Assembly: GCA_910588145.1 (NCBI GenBank)
Contig: CAJUPO010000010.1
Coordinates: forward strand, 1 to 64,000
Direction of reading: 5' to 3'
From: an uncultured Oscillospiraceae bacterium
GTDB lineage: Bacteria > Bacillota > Clostridia > Oscillospirales > Ruminococcaceae
DNA: 64,000 nt
The number at the start of each line of letters is the position of its first letter. Position 1 is the first letter of the stretch. The notes beneath the pieces were generated by a model that did not search any database, was not told the origin of the DNA, and saw nothing but the letters and a program-made list of their open reading frames with translations. Position numbers and translations under genes: made by a program. Shown here in pieces: positions 43,925 to 51,424 of the stretch.

Positions 43925-44495
43925 GCTAACACTTCTGAGGGCTTTGCTTGTACCGGTTTTTATAGTTTTTGCTTTGATTGATAAGATTCCGCTGAACTAT
44001 ACGGCGGCTTTGATTGTGTTTGCTCTGGCATCGCTGACAGACGCTCTTGACGGACATATCGCAAGGAAAAATAATCTTGTTACCACATTCGGCAAGTTTC
44101 TTGATCCTCTTGCGGATAAGGTGCTTGTAATATCTGCATTGGCAGTATTTGTTGATTTAGGAATAATCAGCGCTGTTCCTTTTGTCATAATTATTGCAAG
44201 AGAATTTATGGTTTCAGGACTTCGGCTGGTTGCCGCTGACAGCAGGATAGTTGTAGCCGCCGGTTTTTGGGGTAAGCTTAAAACTGCCTTTACAATGGCA
44301 GCAATAGTTTTTATTCTGCTTATGATGGCTGTATCCTCCGATTTTAATTGGTTCGGTTTAGATGTAACTGAAACTTTTATAAAAATATTTGATTACATTA
44401 CTCAGGCGCTTATCTGGATTTCAACTGCTCTGACAGTGATATCCGGCTGTGTTTATCTTAAAGGCTATTGGAAGCTTATAGATACTGATAAATAG
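43908..44495 (+). CDS. pgsA: CDP-diacylglycerol--glycerol-3-phosphate 3-phosphatidyltransferase
   Basis: A membrane enzyme that makes phosphatidylglycerol phosphate, a precursor of phosphatidylglycerol and cardiolipin. It has 195 residues with about five helices. The CDP-alcohol signature runs from DALDGHIARK to GKFLDPLADK. The N-terminal NLPNKLTLLRALLVP is typical of PgsA and separates it from PssA. GGAGAGGTG lies before the ATG. It overlaps the end of rimO, an arrangement common in Firmicutes near recA. A strong terminator follows. Confidence 0.95.
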   Translation: MNLPNKLTLLRALLVPVFIVFALIDKIPLNYTAALIVFALASLTDALDGHIARKNNLVTTFGKFLDPLADKVLVISALAVFVDLGIISAVPFVIIIAREFMVSGLRLVAADSRIVVAAGFWGKLKTAFTMAAIVFILLMMAVSSDFNWFGLDVTETFIKIFDYITQALIWISTALTVISGCVYLKGYWKLIDTDK

Positions 44496-44503
44496 TTTAT
44501 TGA

Positions 44504-44535
44504 ACCGGAAAGCTGCAAAGCTTTCCGGTTTTTAT
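44504..44535 (+). terminator. Terminator after pgsA
   Basis: An 11-bp stem (AACCGGAAAGC paired with GCTTTCCGGTT) with a 6-nt loop, followed by T residues. Confidence 0.88.
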
Positions 44536-44554
44536 TACTCTACGGAGCGTTTAT

Positions 44555-44583
44555 TGCAATATCATCATTTTGCTGGTAAAATA
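44555..44583 (+). promoter_or_regulatory. Predicted SigA promoter for the HTH-desulfoferrodoxin gene
   Basis: TTGCAA and TAAAAT are spaced by 17 nt, about 18 nt before the start codon. The short leader leaves room for autoregulation. Confidence 0.65.
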
Positions 44584-44601
44584 ATAACAGGAGGTGGGCA
44601 A

Positions 44602-45186
44602 ATGGATTGTGCTAAAATTGGAAGATTGATCTATACCCTGAGAACGGAAAGAAGGCTTACTCAGCAGCAGCTTGCAGATTGCCTTAATATAAGCGATAAA
44701 GCAGTTTCAAAGTGGGAAAGGGGATTGGGCTGTCCTGATGTTTCACTTTTATCGGAGCTTTCTGAAGTTCTGGAGGTAGACCTTAAAAATCTTCTATCCG
44801 GTGAAATAAATATAAATGATTATATAGGAGGTAATATGAAAAATTTAAAATTTTATCGTTGTCCGGTTTGCGGAAATATTATTACGGAAATGTCCGGAGC
44901 TTCAATTTCCTGCTGCGGAAAAGTGCTTCATGAGCTTACGCCGCAAAAAGCTGATGAATCTGAAAAACTCAGTGTTGAACTAATTGACGGAGAATACTTT
45001 ATATCATCTGATCATGAAATGTCAAAGGAGCACTATATATCGTTTTCTGCATTTGTCAACGGGGAAAGTATGATTCTGCGGCGTCATTATCCAGAGTGGA
45101 ATTTTGGGGCTTATATCCCCAGAAAAGGACGCGGTAAGCTTTTGTGGTATTGCACAAAGCATGGATTATTCTATCAGTTTATATGA
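44602..45186 (+). CDS. XRE-type HTH regulator fused to a desulfoferrodoxin-like domain
   Basis: A 194-residue two-part protein. Residues 5-60 are an XRE helix-turn-helix (RLTQQQLADCLNISDKAVSKWE). Residues 82-194 match desulfoferrodoxin. The rubredoxin-like centre I has CPVC and CC (Cys87, 90, 104, 105). The superoxide-reductase centre II keeps DHEMSKEHYI (His138, His144) and YCTKHG (Cys184, His187). The first His ligand of that site, found in KHVPV of Desulfovibrio proteins, is Leu123 here. I infer a redox- or superoxide-sensing repressor rather than an efficient reductase. GGAGG precedes the ATG at 44602. It is a single gene with its own promoter and terminator. Confidence 0.85.
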   Translation: MDCAKIGRLIYTLRTERRLTQQQLADCLNISDKAVSKWERGLGCPDVSLLSELSEVLEVDLKNLLSGEININDYIGGNMKNLKFYRCPVCGNIITEMSGASISCCGKVLHELTPQKADESEKLSVELIDGEYFISSDHEMSKEHYISFSAFVNGESMILRRHYPEWNFGAYIPRKGRGKLLWYCTKHGLFYQFI

Positions 45187-45191
45187 AAAAA

Positions 45192-45219
45192 GCCGGCAGT
45201 TATATTTATGACTGCCGGT
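45192..45219. terminator. Bidirectional terminator between the HTH-desulfoferrodoxin gene and queH
   Basis: CCGGCAGT pairs with ACTGCCGG (plus one G-T) around a 10-nt loop, with T runs on both strands' 3' sides. Confidence 0.85.
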
Positions 45220-45229
45220 CTGTTTTTTA

Positions 45230-45853
45230 TTATTTGTCTGTATCTCTGAAACTGAAAACGCATCCGCAGTAGTCCTGCCTGTAAATATCAAACATTCTGC
45301 AAAGCTCAATGGAGCGCTTATAACCATTTTTCTTTTTAAAGTCTGAAAAAAGATATGTGACCTGATGAATATTTTCAAGGTCTTCTCCTGTCTGATTAAT
45401 ATATAAGGCGTTTTTATGCGGGCTTACAGTAAGTGTAGTGGCAAAATAATCTGCATTTTGTTTTTCAGCCGCCAATGCAGCGGCTTCCATACGCATTTTT
45501 ATGCAGATATGACAGCGTTCTCCTCCCTCTGGTTCTGATTCAAATCCCTGGACTTTGCTGAAAAAAATATCCGGATCGTATTCCCCTTCAATAATTTCAA
45601 CGCTGTTTTCAAGCTGCATTGACTTTATAACCTTATATTGTGCTTCAAGGCGTTTTTTATATTCTTCTTCAGGATGAATGTTAGGATTGTAAAAATAAAG
45701 TTTGATATAAAAAAACTGAGTTAAGTATTCAAGCACGTAACTGCTGCAAGGTCCGCAGCAGCTATGAAGTAAAAGGACAGGTTTTGTATCCCTTAAAGAA
45801 ATTTCTTTCAAGACTAAATCAAGCTCACGCTGAAAATTACGTTTATTCTCCAT
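45230..45853 (-). CDS. queH: Epoxyqueuosine reductase QueH
   Basis: Reduces epoxyqueuosine to queuosine in tRNA, the last step of queuosine synthesis, replacing QueG. It has 207 residues. The DUF208/QueH hallmarks are visible: LLHSCCGPCSSYVLEYL near the N-terminus, GERCHICIKMRMEAAA in the middle and DYCGCVFS near the end. These Cys bind a [4Fe-4S] cluster and a second metal. The ATG at 45853 has GGGAGG upstream. A longer in-frame reading would run into the duplicated DNA and is rejected. It follows the amidase gene, whose original stop would have overlapped its start. Confidence 0.93.
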   Translation of the reverse strand: MENKRNFQRELDLVLKEISLRDTKPVLLLHSCCGPCSSYVLEYLTQFFYIKLYFYNPNIHPEEEYKKRLEAQYKVIKSMQLENSVEIIEGEYDPDIFFSKVQGFESEPEGGERCHICIKMRMEAAALAAEKQNADYFATTLTVSPHKNALYINQTGEDLENIHQVTYLFSDFKKKNGYKRSIELCRMFDIYRQDYCGCVFSFRDTDK

Positions 45854-45899
45854 TTGAATTTGTCCTCCCTGTTTCAGCCGGCTGATTTGTACTGTTAAG

Positions 45900-46019
45900 A
45901 TATTGTATGATTCCTCCGGAAATGCTTTCTGCAAGCTTGTCGGTATTATCTAAAATCCATATTGTATGATTCCTCCGGAAATGCTTTCTGCAAGCTTGTC
46001 GGTATTATCTAAAATCCAT
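45900..46019. repeat. Perfect 59-bp tandem duplication
   Basis: 45902-45960 and 45961-46019 are identical over 59 bp, with a further 2 bp (AT) shared at the left edge. The unit lies at the 3' end of the amidase gene. As 59 is not a multiple of three, it shifts the frame and creates an early stop. No transposon or inverted repeat is associated, so replication slippage at the AT microhomology is the simplest origin. A sequencing or assembly error is possible. Confidence 0.97.
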
Positions 46020-46651
46020 TTGGCATAATCTTCTGAAGTGTGGGACTCTACTTCAACAAAGCATATAGCTGACTTTGCCTTGTCCACTTCATATAGATAT
46101 TCCGAGGTTTCTGTGCCGTCCTTGATTCCCCTGTCTGCCGTAGGCGTTAAAGCTGATACAGCGTCGTAAATGTATTCAGAAAGTATTTTACTTCCGCTTA
46201 GATTAGGATTATAAAAGCATACTGTTCCGGAACCTTTATCGTCTTCAGAGTCGTCATTTGAATGTATCGCCACATAAGCGTCTACCTTAAGATTATTTGC
46301 TGAAGCTACCTTTTCTTTTAGTGGGCAGTCTTCCGGCGCTTCATAAACAATAATACCATTTTGTTCCAGCTTAGATTTAATTTTTAAGCTTAAATTCCTC
46401 ATTGCCTCAGCTTCATTTGTTTCACCTGCGGCATATGTGTTGTCCTGTTGATTAGACGGGCTGAGATATACAGTTTTAGGCGGTTCGGTCGTTTCGTCTG
46501 AAACAGAGGTTTCATTGGCGGTTTGGTCAGGCTTTTCTTTTTTATCACCGAAAATCCATGTTAGGACTATTAAAAAAAGGAGAAATAAAATTACAGCTCC
46601 TATAAGTCTGTCATATCTCACCTTTGGCTTTCTTTGATTTTTATTTGCCAT
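45950..46651 (-). CDS. N-acetylmuramoyl-L-alanine amidase-like protein, C-terminus truncated by duplication
   Basis: A 233-residue protein with one N-terminal membrane helix (about 17-34), a Thr/Glu-rich linker and an Amidase_3-like domain (60-233). These enzymes cut the lactyl-amide bond of peptidoglycan. The second metal His is in AIHSND and the catalytic Glu in CFVEVESH. The usual first His motif (DPGHGG) is SPSNQQDN here, a variant I recall from clostridial relatives. A 59-bp tandem duplication ends the protein in YGF. Without it the frame would run on from IIQY as LNSTNQPAETG and stop inside the queH start. The core domain is nearly intact, so activity may survive. Confidence 0.82.
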   Translation of the reverse strand: MANKNQRKPKVRYDRLIGAVILFLLFLIVLTWIFGDKKEKPDQTANETSVSDETTEPPKTVYLSPSNQQDNTYAAGETNEAEAMRNLSLKIKSKLEQNGIIVYEAPEDCPLKEKVASANNLKVDAYVAIHSNDDSEDDKGSGTVCFYNPNLSGSKILSEYIYDAVSALTPTADRGIKDGTETSEYLYEVDKAKSAICFVEVESHTSEDYAKWILDNTDKLAESISGGIIQYGF

Positions 46652-46752
46652 GATACGCTCCCTCAATATTATTATGCTGTAATTATACATTATTTTTATT
46701 AAAAAGTAAAGCGGCGGCAATCCCTTATTTCGGAGATTGCCGCCTATTTTAT

Positions 46753-48633
46753 TTAAATCATAAGTTCGCAGACAAGATTAGAAAATTCTACCGGATCTTC
46801 AACAGGCATTCCCTCTATCATAAGAGCCTGATTATAGAGCAGACGGCTGTATTTTTCAACCTTTTCCTTATCAGTAGTATAAAGCTTTTTCAGTGTTTCG
46901 AATACAGGGTGCTCAGGATTAATTTCAAGAACCTTATCAGCCTTTACCTTTTGGTCGTTAGGCATTGAGTTGAGTACCTTTTCCATTTCGACAGAAAGAG
47001 CGCCGTCGCTGGTAAGGCATACGGGATGTGTCTTAAGTCTTCTGGAAAGTCTTACTGTTTTAACCTTTCCGTCAAGCTTTTCCTGCATAAACCCAAATAG
47101 ATCCTTGGATTCCTCTTCTTTTTCCTTTAGTTCTTCCTTTTCTTCAGGTGTTTCAATATCAAGGTCGCCTGCTGATACTGACTTAAATTCCTTATCATTG
47201 TAACTCATAAGCATTCTTATAGCAAATTCGTCAACATTGTCAGTAAAGTAAAGAATTTCAAAACCCTTATCCTTGACAAGTTCTGTCTGAGGGAGATGAT
47301 CAATTCTGGATATGCTTTCTCCGCAGGCATAGTAAATATACTTTTGGCTCTCAGGCATTCGTGAAACATATTCTTCGAGTGTCACAAGCTTATTTTCACT
47401 TGAAGAATGGAACATAAGAAGATCCTTGACAGCGTCCTTGTTGGAACCGTAATTATTATAAACGCCGAATTTAAGCTGCAATCCGAACGCCTTATAAAAT
47501 TCTTCGTATTTTTCTCTATTGTTTTTAAGAAGCTTGGTAAGCTCATTTTTAATTGTTCTCTCAAGGCTTTTGGCGATAAGCTTAAGCTGGCGGTCATGCT
47601 GGAGCATTTCTCTTGAAATGTTCAGTGAAAGGTCCTCAGAATCTACAAGACCCTTTACAAAGCTAAAGTGGTCGGGGAGAAGATCAGCGCACTTATCCAT
47701 AATCAGAACGCCGCTGGAATAAAGCTGAAGTCCCTTTTCGTATTCCTTGGAGTAATAGTCATACGGAGCCTTTGACGGGATATAAAGCAATGCGTTGTAT
47801 GTTGCCGTACCCTCAGCCTTTGTATGAATATGGATCAGCGGATCGGTAAAATCAAAGAATTTTTCCTTATAGAAGCTGTTGTAATCCTCATCTTTAAGCT
47901 CGCTTTTATTTTTTCTCCAGATGGGAACCATGCTGTTAAGAGTGATGTTTTCAGTATAGTCCTCATATTCGTTTTCTGTTCCCTCTTTCAGGCGGCTTTT
48001 CTGCATGTCCATTTTAACAGGGAAACGGATATAATCAGAATATTTTTTTACCAGTGACTGTATCTTATACTGCTCAAGATATTCGTCATAGTTTTCATCA
48101 TCAGTATTATCTTTCAGAACCAGTGTAATTTCTGTGCCGGGATTTTCTTTTGTGCATTCCTCAATAGAGTAGCCCTCTGCGCCGGAGGAAGTCCATTTAA
48201 AAGCCTTATCGCTGCCATAAGCCTTAGAAATAACAGTTACTTCCTTAGCAACCATGAAAGCTGAGTAGAATCCTACGCCAAACTGACCGATTATGTCCAC
48301 ATCTTCTTCAAGCTTATTTTCATTTTTAAATTTGAACGAACCGCTGTTTGCAATGGTACCAAGATTATTTTCAAGCTCGTCCTCAGTCATGCCGATGCCG
48401 TTATCGCTGATTTTAAGAGTTCTTGCTGTCTTATCTGTTTTTATTTCAATTGCAAAATCGTCCTTATTCAGACCAACCTTATCGTCTGTAAGAGATTTAA
48501 AATAAAGCTTGTCTATGGCGTCGCTTGCGTTGGATATAAGTTCTCTTAAAAAGATTTCCTTATGTGTATAAATTGAATTAATCATAAGATCCAGAAGACG
48601 TCTGGATTCTGCTTTAAATTCTTTTTTTTCCAT
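46753..48633 (-). CDS. htpG: Molecular chaperone HtpG (Hsp90)
   Basis: A bacterial Hsp90, an ATP-dependent dimeric chaperone. It has 626 residues. The N-terminal GHKL ATPase has LRELISNASDAIDKL, ISDNGIGMT and GQFGVGFYSAFMVA. The middle domain has the family FDFTDPLIHIHT-type region and LNISREMLQHDR with the catalytic Arg. The C-terminal dimerisation domain completes it. The gene has its own promoter overlapped by a perfect CIRCE operator, so HrcA should control it, unlike B. subtilis, where htpG is not under HrcA. Confidence 0.97.
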   Translation of the reverse strand: MEKKEFKAESRRLLDLMINSIYTHKEIFLRELISNASDAIDKLYFKSLTDDKVGLNKDDFAIEIKTDKTARTLKISDNGIGMTEDELENNLGTIANSGSFKFKNENKLEEDVDIIGQFGVGFYSAFMVAKEVTVISKAYGSDKAFKWTSSGAEGYSIEECTKENPGTEITLVLKDNTDDENYDEYLEQYKIQSLVKKYSDYIRFPVKMDMQKSRLKEGTENEYEDYTENITLNSMVPIWRKNKSELKDEDYNSFYKEKFFDFTDPLIHIHTKAEGTATYNALLYIPSKAPYDYYSKEYEKGLQLYSSGVLIMDKCADLLPDHFSFVKGLVDSEDLSLNISREMLQHDRQLKLIAKSLERTIKNELTKLLKNNREKYEEFYKAFGLQLKFGVYNNYGSNKDAVKDLLMFHSSSENKLVTLEEYVSRMPESQKYIYYACGESISRIDHLPQTELVKDKGFEILYFTDNVDEFAIRMLMSYNDKEFKSVSAGDLDIETPEEKEELKEKEEESKDLFGFMQEKLDGKVKTVRLSRRLKTHPVCLTSDGALSVEMEKVLNSMPNDQKVKADKVLEINPEHPVFETLKKLYTTDKEKVEKYSRLLYNQALMIEGMPVEDPVEFSNLVCELMI

Positions 48634-48658
48634 ATTTGGTCAGCTCCGTTTTATATAT

Positions 48659-48685
48659 TTAGCACTCGACACCATCGAGTGCTAA
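48659..48685 (-). promoter_or_regulatory. CIRCE operator (HrcA binding site) upstream of htpG
   Basis: A perfect inverted repeat TTAGCACTC - 9 nt - GAGTGCTAA, identical to the CIRCE consensus. It lies immediately downstream of the htpG -10 box, at the predicted transcription start, where bound HrcA blocks transcription. Confidence 0.97.
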
Positions 48686-48690
48686 ATATA

Positions 48691-48719
48691 AGTATAAATA
48701 CTTTCAGGAGAAAAATCAA
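48691..48719 (-). promoter_or_regulatory. Predicted SigA promoter for htpG
   Basis: On the minus strand TTGATT and TATACT are spaced by 17 nt. The predicted start falls at the edge of the CIRCE element. Confidence 0.8.
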
Positions 48720-48764
48720 TAAAATTCACTGAAATTTAATATTATGTTTACAATTTGTTAATAA

Positions 48765-49337
48765 TTAGCAGGAACAAGCTCTATGCATCTGCATATATTC
48801 TTCAAGGGTCAGCCCCAGTCGATTTATGCATCCGGCGTGTTTGGTACCCACATATCGGTAATGCCATGGCTCGTAAATAATTCCGGTTATGTGCTCCTTG
48901 CCTTTAGGATAACGAAGAATGTATCCGAATCTGTGTGCATTTTTTTGAAGCCAGGCAAATTCAGGAGTGTTTTCAAATTCTTCTGAAATATCTCCCTGCC
49001 AGTCCATGGAGGAAATGTCTGCGGCAAGACCGGCATTATGTTCACTGTATCCGGGAACAGCTATACTTTGTGCAGTCAGCTCAGCCGCCTTTTCATAGCT
49101 TATTCCGCGGAACATATATTTATCAGTGCTTTCGTCGAATAAGCCCTTCTGATAAGCAATACTCCGGTAGGCTGAAAAAACCCTTAAGCAGATTCCCTCG
49201 GACGCGGCGGCGCATATCATGGCTTTCATAGACAATGCGGCATTCTTTTCAAGAGAATAACCTCCGCCGATATCCATTAGGTTTGGGCAGTAGTTTTCCG
49301 GAATGGGATTGTCCTTATTTATTAAAATCAGTTTCAT
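48765..49337 (-). CDS. VanY-like D,D-/L,D-carboxypeptidase (peptidase M15B family)
   Basis: A 190-residue zinc peptidase of the VanY family, which trims peptidoglycan stem peptides. Metal and catalytic motifs are complete: FSAYRS, SEHNAGLAADI (His and Asp ligands) and IYEPWHYRYVG (catalytic Glu and the second His). Unlike most VanY-type enzymes it has no signal peptide or membrane helix. It begins directly with MKLILINKDNPIPENY, close to the domain itself. Either it acts in the cytoplasm, for example in wall-peptide recycling, or is released by another route. AAGGA lies upstream of the ATG. Confidence 0.9.
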   Translation of the reverse strand: MKLILINKDNPIPENYCPNLMDIGGGYSLEKNAALSMKAMICAAASEGICLRVFSAYRSIAYQKGLFDESTDKYMFRGISYEKAAELTAQSIAVPGYSEHNAGLAADISSMDWQGDISEEFENTPEFAWLQKNAHRFGYILRYPKGKEHITGIIYEPWHYRYVGTKHAGCINRLGLTLEEYMQMHRACSC

Positions 49338-49404
49338 ATTAGTAGTCCTTTCTGTTCTTATAAAAGATTATATGCGTACAAACCGGATAAAATGACTGCT
49401 GTAA

Positions 49405-49433
49405 TTGACTTTTAAAGGGGTAAAGTATATAAT
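49405..49433 (+). promoter_or_regulatory. Predicted SigA promoter for the sigma region-4 gene
   Basis: TTGACT and a consensus TATAAT are spaced by 17 nt. It shows that any start codon upstream of 49440 cannot be used. Confidence 0.75.
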
Positions 49434-49467
49434 AAAATCAGATAATAACAAGTTAGAGGAGGCAGAG

Positions 49468-49767
49468 ATGAGCAGACGAATTTCACTTGAAGCGGCAGAT
49501 TTTGACAGTCAGATTAATGAACTTGTGTTTTACGGCGAAGATACAGACCGCACTGAGGCGACTGAAAAGCTTAAGAAGATTATGGCAAGAATTATCAAAG
49601 ACGATCTCACTAAAAGGCAGAGGGAAATAATCGTACTTTACTATTATAGACAGCAGGGCATATCGGAAATTGCCGAAACTCTTGGTGTGGCTCCGTCCAC
49701 TGTTTCAAGAACAATAAAAAGGGCAAGAGATAACATTTATCGCTATTTAAAATATTATTTTTTATGA
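49468..49767 (+). CDS. Small sigma-70 region 4-like HTH protein
   Basis: A 99-residue protein made almost only of a sigma-70 region 4 helix-turn-helix: LTKRQREIIVLYYYRQQGISEIAETLGVAPSTVSRTIKRARDNI. There is no region 2, so it cannot act alone as a normal sigma factor. Residues 1-45 are acidic and helical. The ATG at 49468 follows AGAGGAGG. It is 7 nt upstream of an Orn/Lys/Arg decarboxylase gene and may regulate or simply share that unit. Such orphan region-4 proteins are common in Clostridia and poorly understood. Confidence 0.85.
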   Translation: MSRRISLEAADFDSQINELVFYGEDTDRTEATEKLKKIMARIIKDDLTKRQREIIVLYYYRQQGISEIAETLGVAPSTVSRTIKRARDNIYRYLKYYFL

Positions 49768-49774
49768 GGTACTT

Positions 49775-51067
49775 ATGAATACGCCAATTTATGACTTTTT
49801 AAAAGAATATGCAGATAAAAATACTGCAAGGCTTCATATGCCGGGGCACAAGGGAAAATCTCCTTTGCCGGAGCTTGAAAAGCTGTATTCTTTGGATATT
49901 ACGGAAATCAGCGGTGCAGACAGTCTTTTTGAAGCAGACGGCATTATAAAGGAAAGTGAAAAGAACGCTTCTGCACTGTTCAAAACAGAGGAAACCTGTT
50001 ACTCGGCAGGCGGCTCTACTCTCTGCATACAGGCAATGCTTGCAGTTATGAAAATGGAGGGCAGGCGTTTAGTCGCTGTTAGAAATGTGCATAGATCCTT
50101 TATTTCAGCTTGTGCATTTCTTAACATAGAACCGGAATGGATCTATCCGGTCTATTCAAATGGAATACTCTCCGGTGAGATCCCCATGGATAAGGTTGAA
50201 AATAAAATTTCCGGAGGAAATGCGTGCCTTTATGTCACATCACCTGATTACCTCGGCAAACAAGCGGATATATCTAAACTTTCTGAACTTTGCAGAAAGT
50301 ATGATGCTTTTCTTATAGTTGATAATGCACATGGGGCGCATACCGCATTTGCAGGGAAACACCCAATTGCCTGCGGCGCTGATATGTGCTGCGATTCAGC
50401 TCATAAAATGCTTCCGGCGCTTACAGGAGGAGCGTATCTTCATATTGGCAATAAGCGGTTTTGCAATGCTGTTAAACACGCAATGTCGCTTTTTGGCTCA
50501 ACAAGTCCCAGTTATCTGATATTGGCTTCTCTTGACCTCTGCAACAGGTACATAGAACAGGAAATAGATAATGATATAAATAGGGTTCTTTCAGCATTGG
50601 CAAGGCTCAGAAAAGAAATCTCATGCAGGTATGAAATTTACAGCGGAGAGCCATTCCATCTTACTATTTTATGCAGAGGAGATATTCTTGCACTGGAGCT
50701 AAGAACCAGAAATATTGAATGTGAGTATTCTGATAAAGGCTGTATTGTACTTTTGTTTTCTCCTCTGACAAGCGTTAAGGAAATAGAATATGTTCAGAAA
50801 GCGCTTATGGAATTTGAACCAATACCGTCTGAGGATAACGGATTTATTGATTTTCCTGTAATGGAACAGAGTTTGCCTATTGCTGAGGCGGCGCTTGCAA
50901 AATTTGAACCAGTACCGGTGGAAAAGGCAGTCGGCAGAATTTGCGGAGCAGTTAATGTTCCGTGTCCTCCTGCTGTCCCCATTGCAGTCAGCGGAGAAAT
51001 TATAAGTGATGAATGCGTTAAAATTTATAAAAGGTATGGCATTTTAACCGTAAATGTGTTAAAATAA
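49775..51067 (+). CDS. Orn/Lys/Arg decarboxylase-family PLP enzyme (YaaO-like)
   Basis: A 430-residue pyridoxal-phosphate enzyme of the Orn/Lys/Arg decarboxylase major-domain family. Key motifs are RLHMPGHKGK, YSAGGSTLCIQAML, the cofactor-binding Asp in VDNAHGAHTAF and the PLP lysine in DSAHKMLPALTGGAYLH. The C-terminal domain ends in VPCPPAVPIAVSGE, typical of the group. It is shorter than inducible lysine decarboxylases (about 715 residues) and matches the Firmicute YaaO form. Product (agmatine, cadaverine or putrescine) cannot be decided. darA and holB follow, as in Bacillus. Confidence 0.9.
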   Translation: MNTPIYDFLKEYADKNTARLHMPGHKGKSPLPELEKLYSLDITEISGADSLFEADGIIKESEKNASALFKTEETCYSAGGSTLCIQAMLAVMKMEGRRLVAVRNVHRSFISACAFLNIEPEWIYPVYSNGILSGEIPMDKVENKISGGNACLYVTSPDYLGKQADISKLSELCRKYDAFLIVDNAHGAHTAFAGKHPIACGADMCCDSAHKMLPALTGGAYLHIGNKRFCNAVKHAMSLFGSTSPSYLILASLDLCNRYIEQEIDNDINRVLSALARLRKEISCRYEIYSGEPFHLTILCRGDILALELRTRNIECEYSDKGCIVLLFSPLTSVKEIEYVQKALMEFEPIPSEDNGFIDFPVMEQSLPIAEAALAKFEPVPVEKAVGRICGAVNVPCPPAVPIAVSGEIISDECVKIYKRYGILTVNVLK

Positions 51068-51100
51068 TAAGTACAATATATTTTGAAAGGATTTACCTGT

Positions 51101-51424
51101 ATGAAACTTATTTTTGCAATTGTAAACGGCGACGATAGTCAGTCGGTTTCAAAGGCATTGACAAAAAAAGGTTTTTTTGCTACTAAGCTTGCTTCTACCG
51201 GCGGATTCCTGAGCGCTGGAAATACTACATTTTTAATTTGTACTGAGGATTTTCTGGTAGATGAAGTTTTGGATATTATAAAGGCTAAAAGTCATAAAAG
51301 GAAGCAGTATGTGCCGTCTGCGCCATCACTGGGCATTGGTTCATACGATTCTTTTCCCGTTGAGGTTTCTGTTGGCGGAGCTACGGTTTTTGTAACTGAT
51401 GTTGAACGGTTTGAAAAGGTATGA
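51101..51424 (+). CDS. darA: Cyclic-di-AMP receptor DarA/PstA (PII-like, DUF970)
   Basis: A 107-residue PII-like trimeric protein that binds cyclic-di-AMP. Signatures are KLIFAIVNGDDSQSVSKALTKKG, the ligand loop STGGFLSAGNTTFLI and VEVSVGGATVFVTDVERF at the end. The ATG at 51101 follows GAAAGG. Its stop overlaps the holB start (ATGA). Bacillus has yaaO-tmk-darA-yaaR-holB-ricT; here tmk and yaaR are absent from the cluster. Confidence 0.94.
   Translation: MKLIFAIVNGDDSQSVSKALTKKGFFATKLASTGGFLSAGNTTFLICTEDFLVDEVLDIIKAKSHKRKQYVPSAPSLGIGSYDSFPVEVSVGGATVFVTDVERFEKV

Noticed and set aside
45854..45934. Upstream start for queH
   Set aside because: The extra residues come from the duplicated DNA and the space before the ribosome binding site; they are not family-like.
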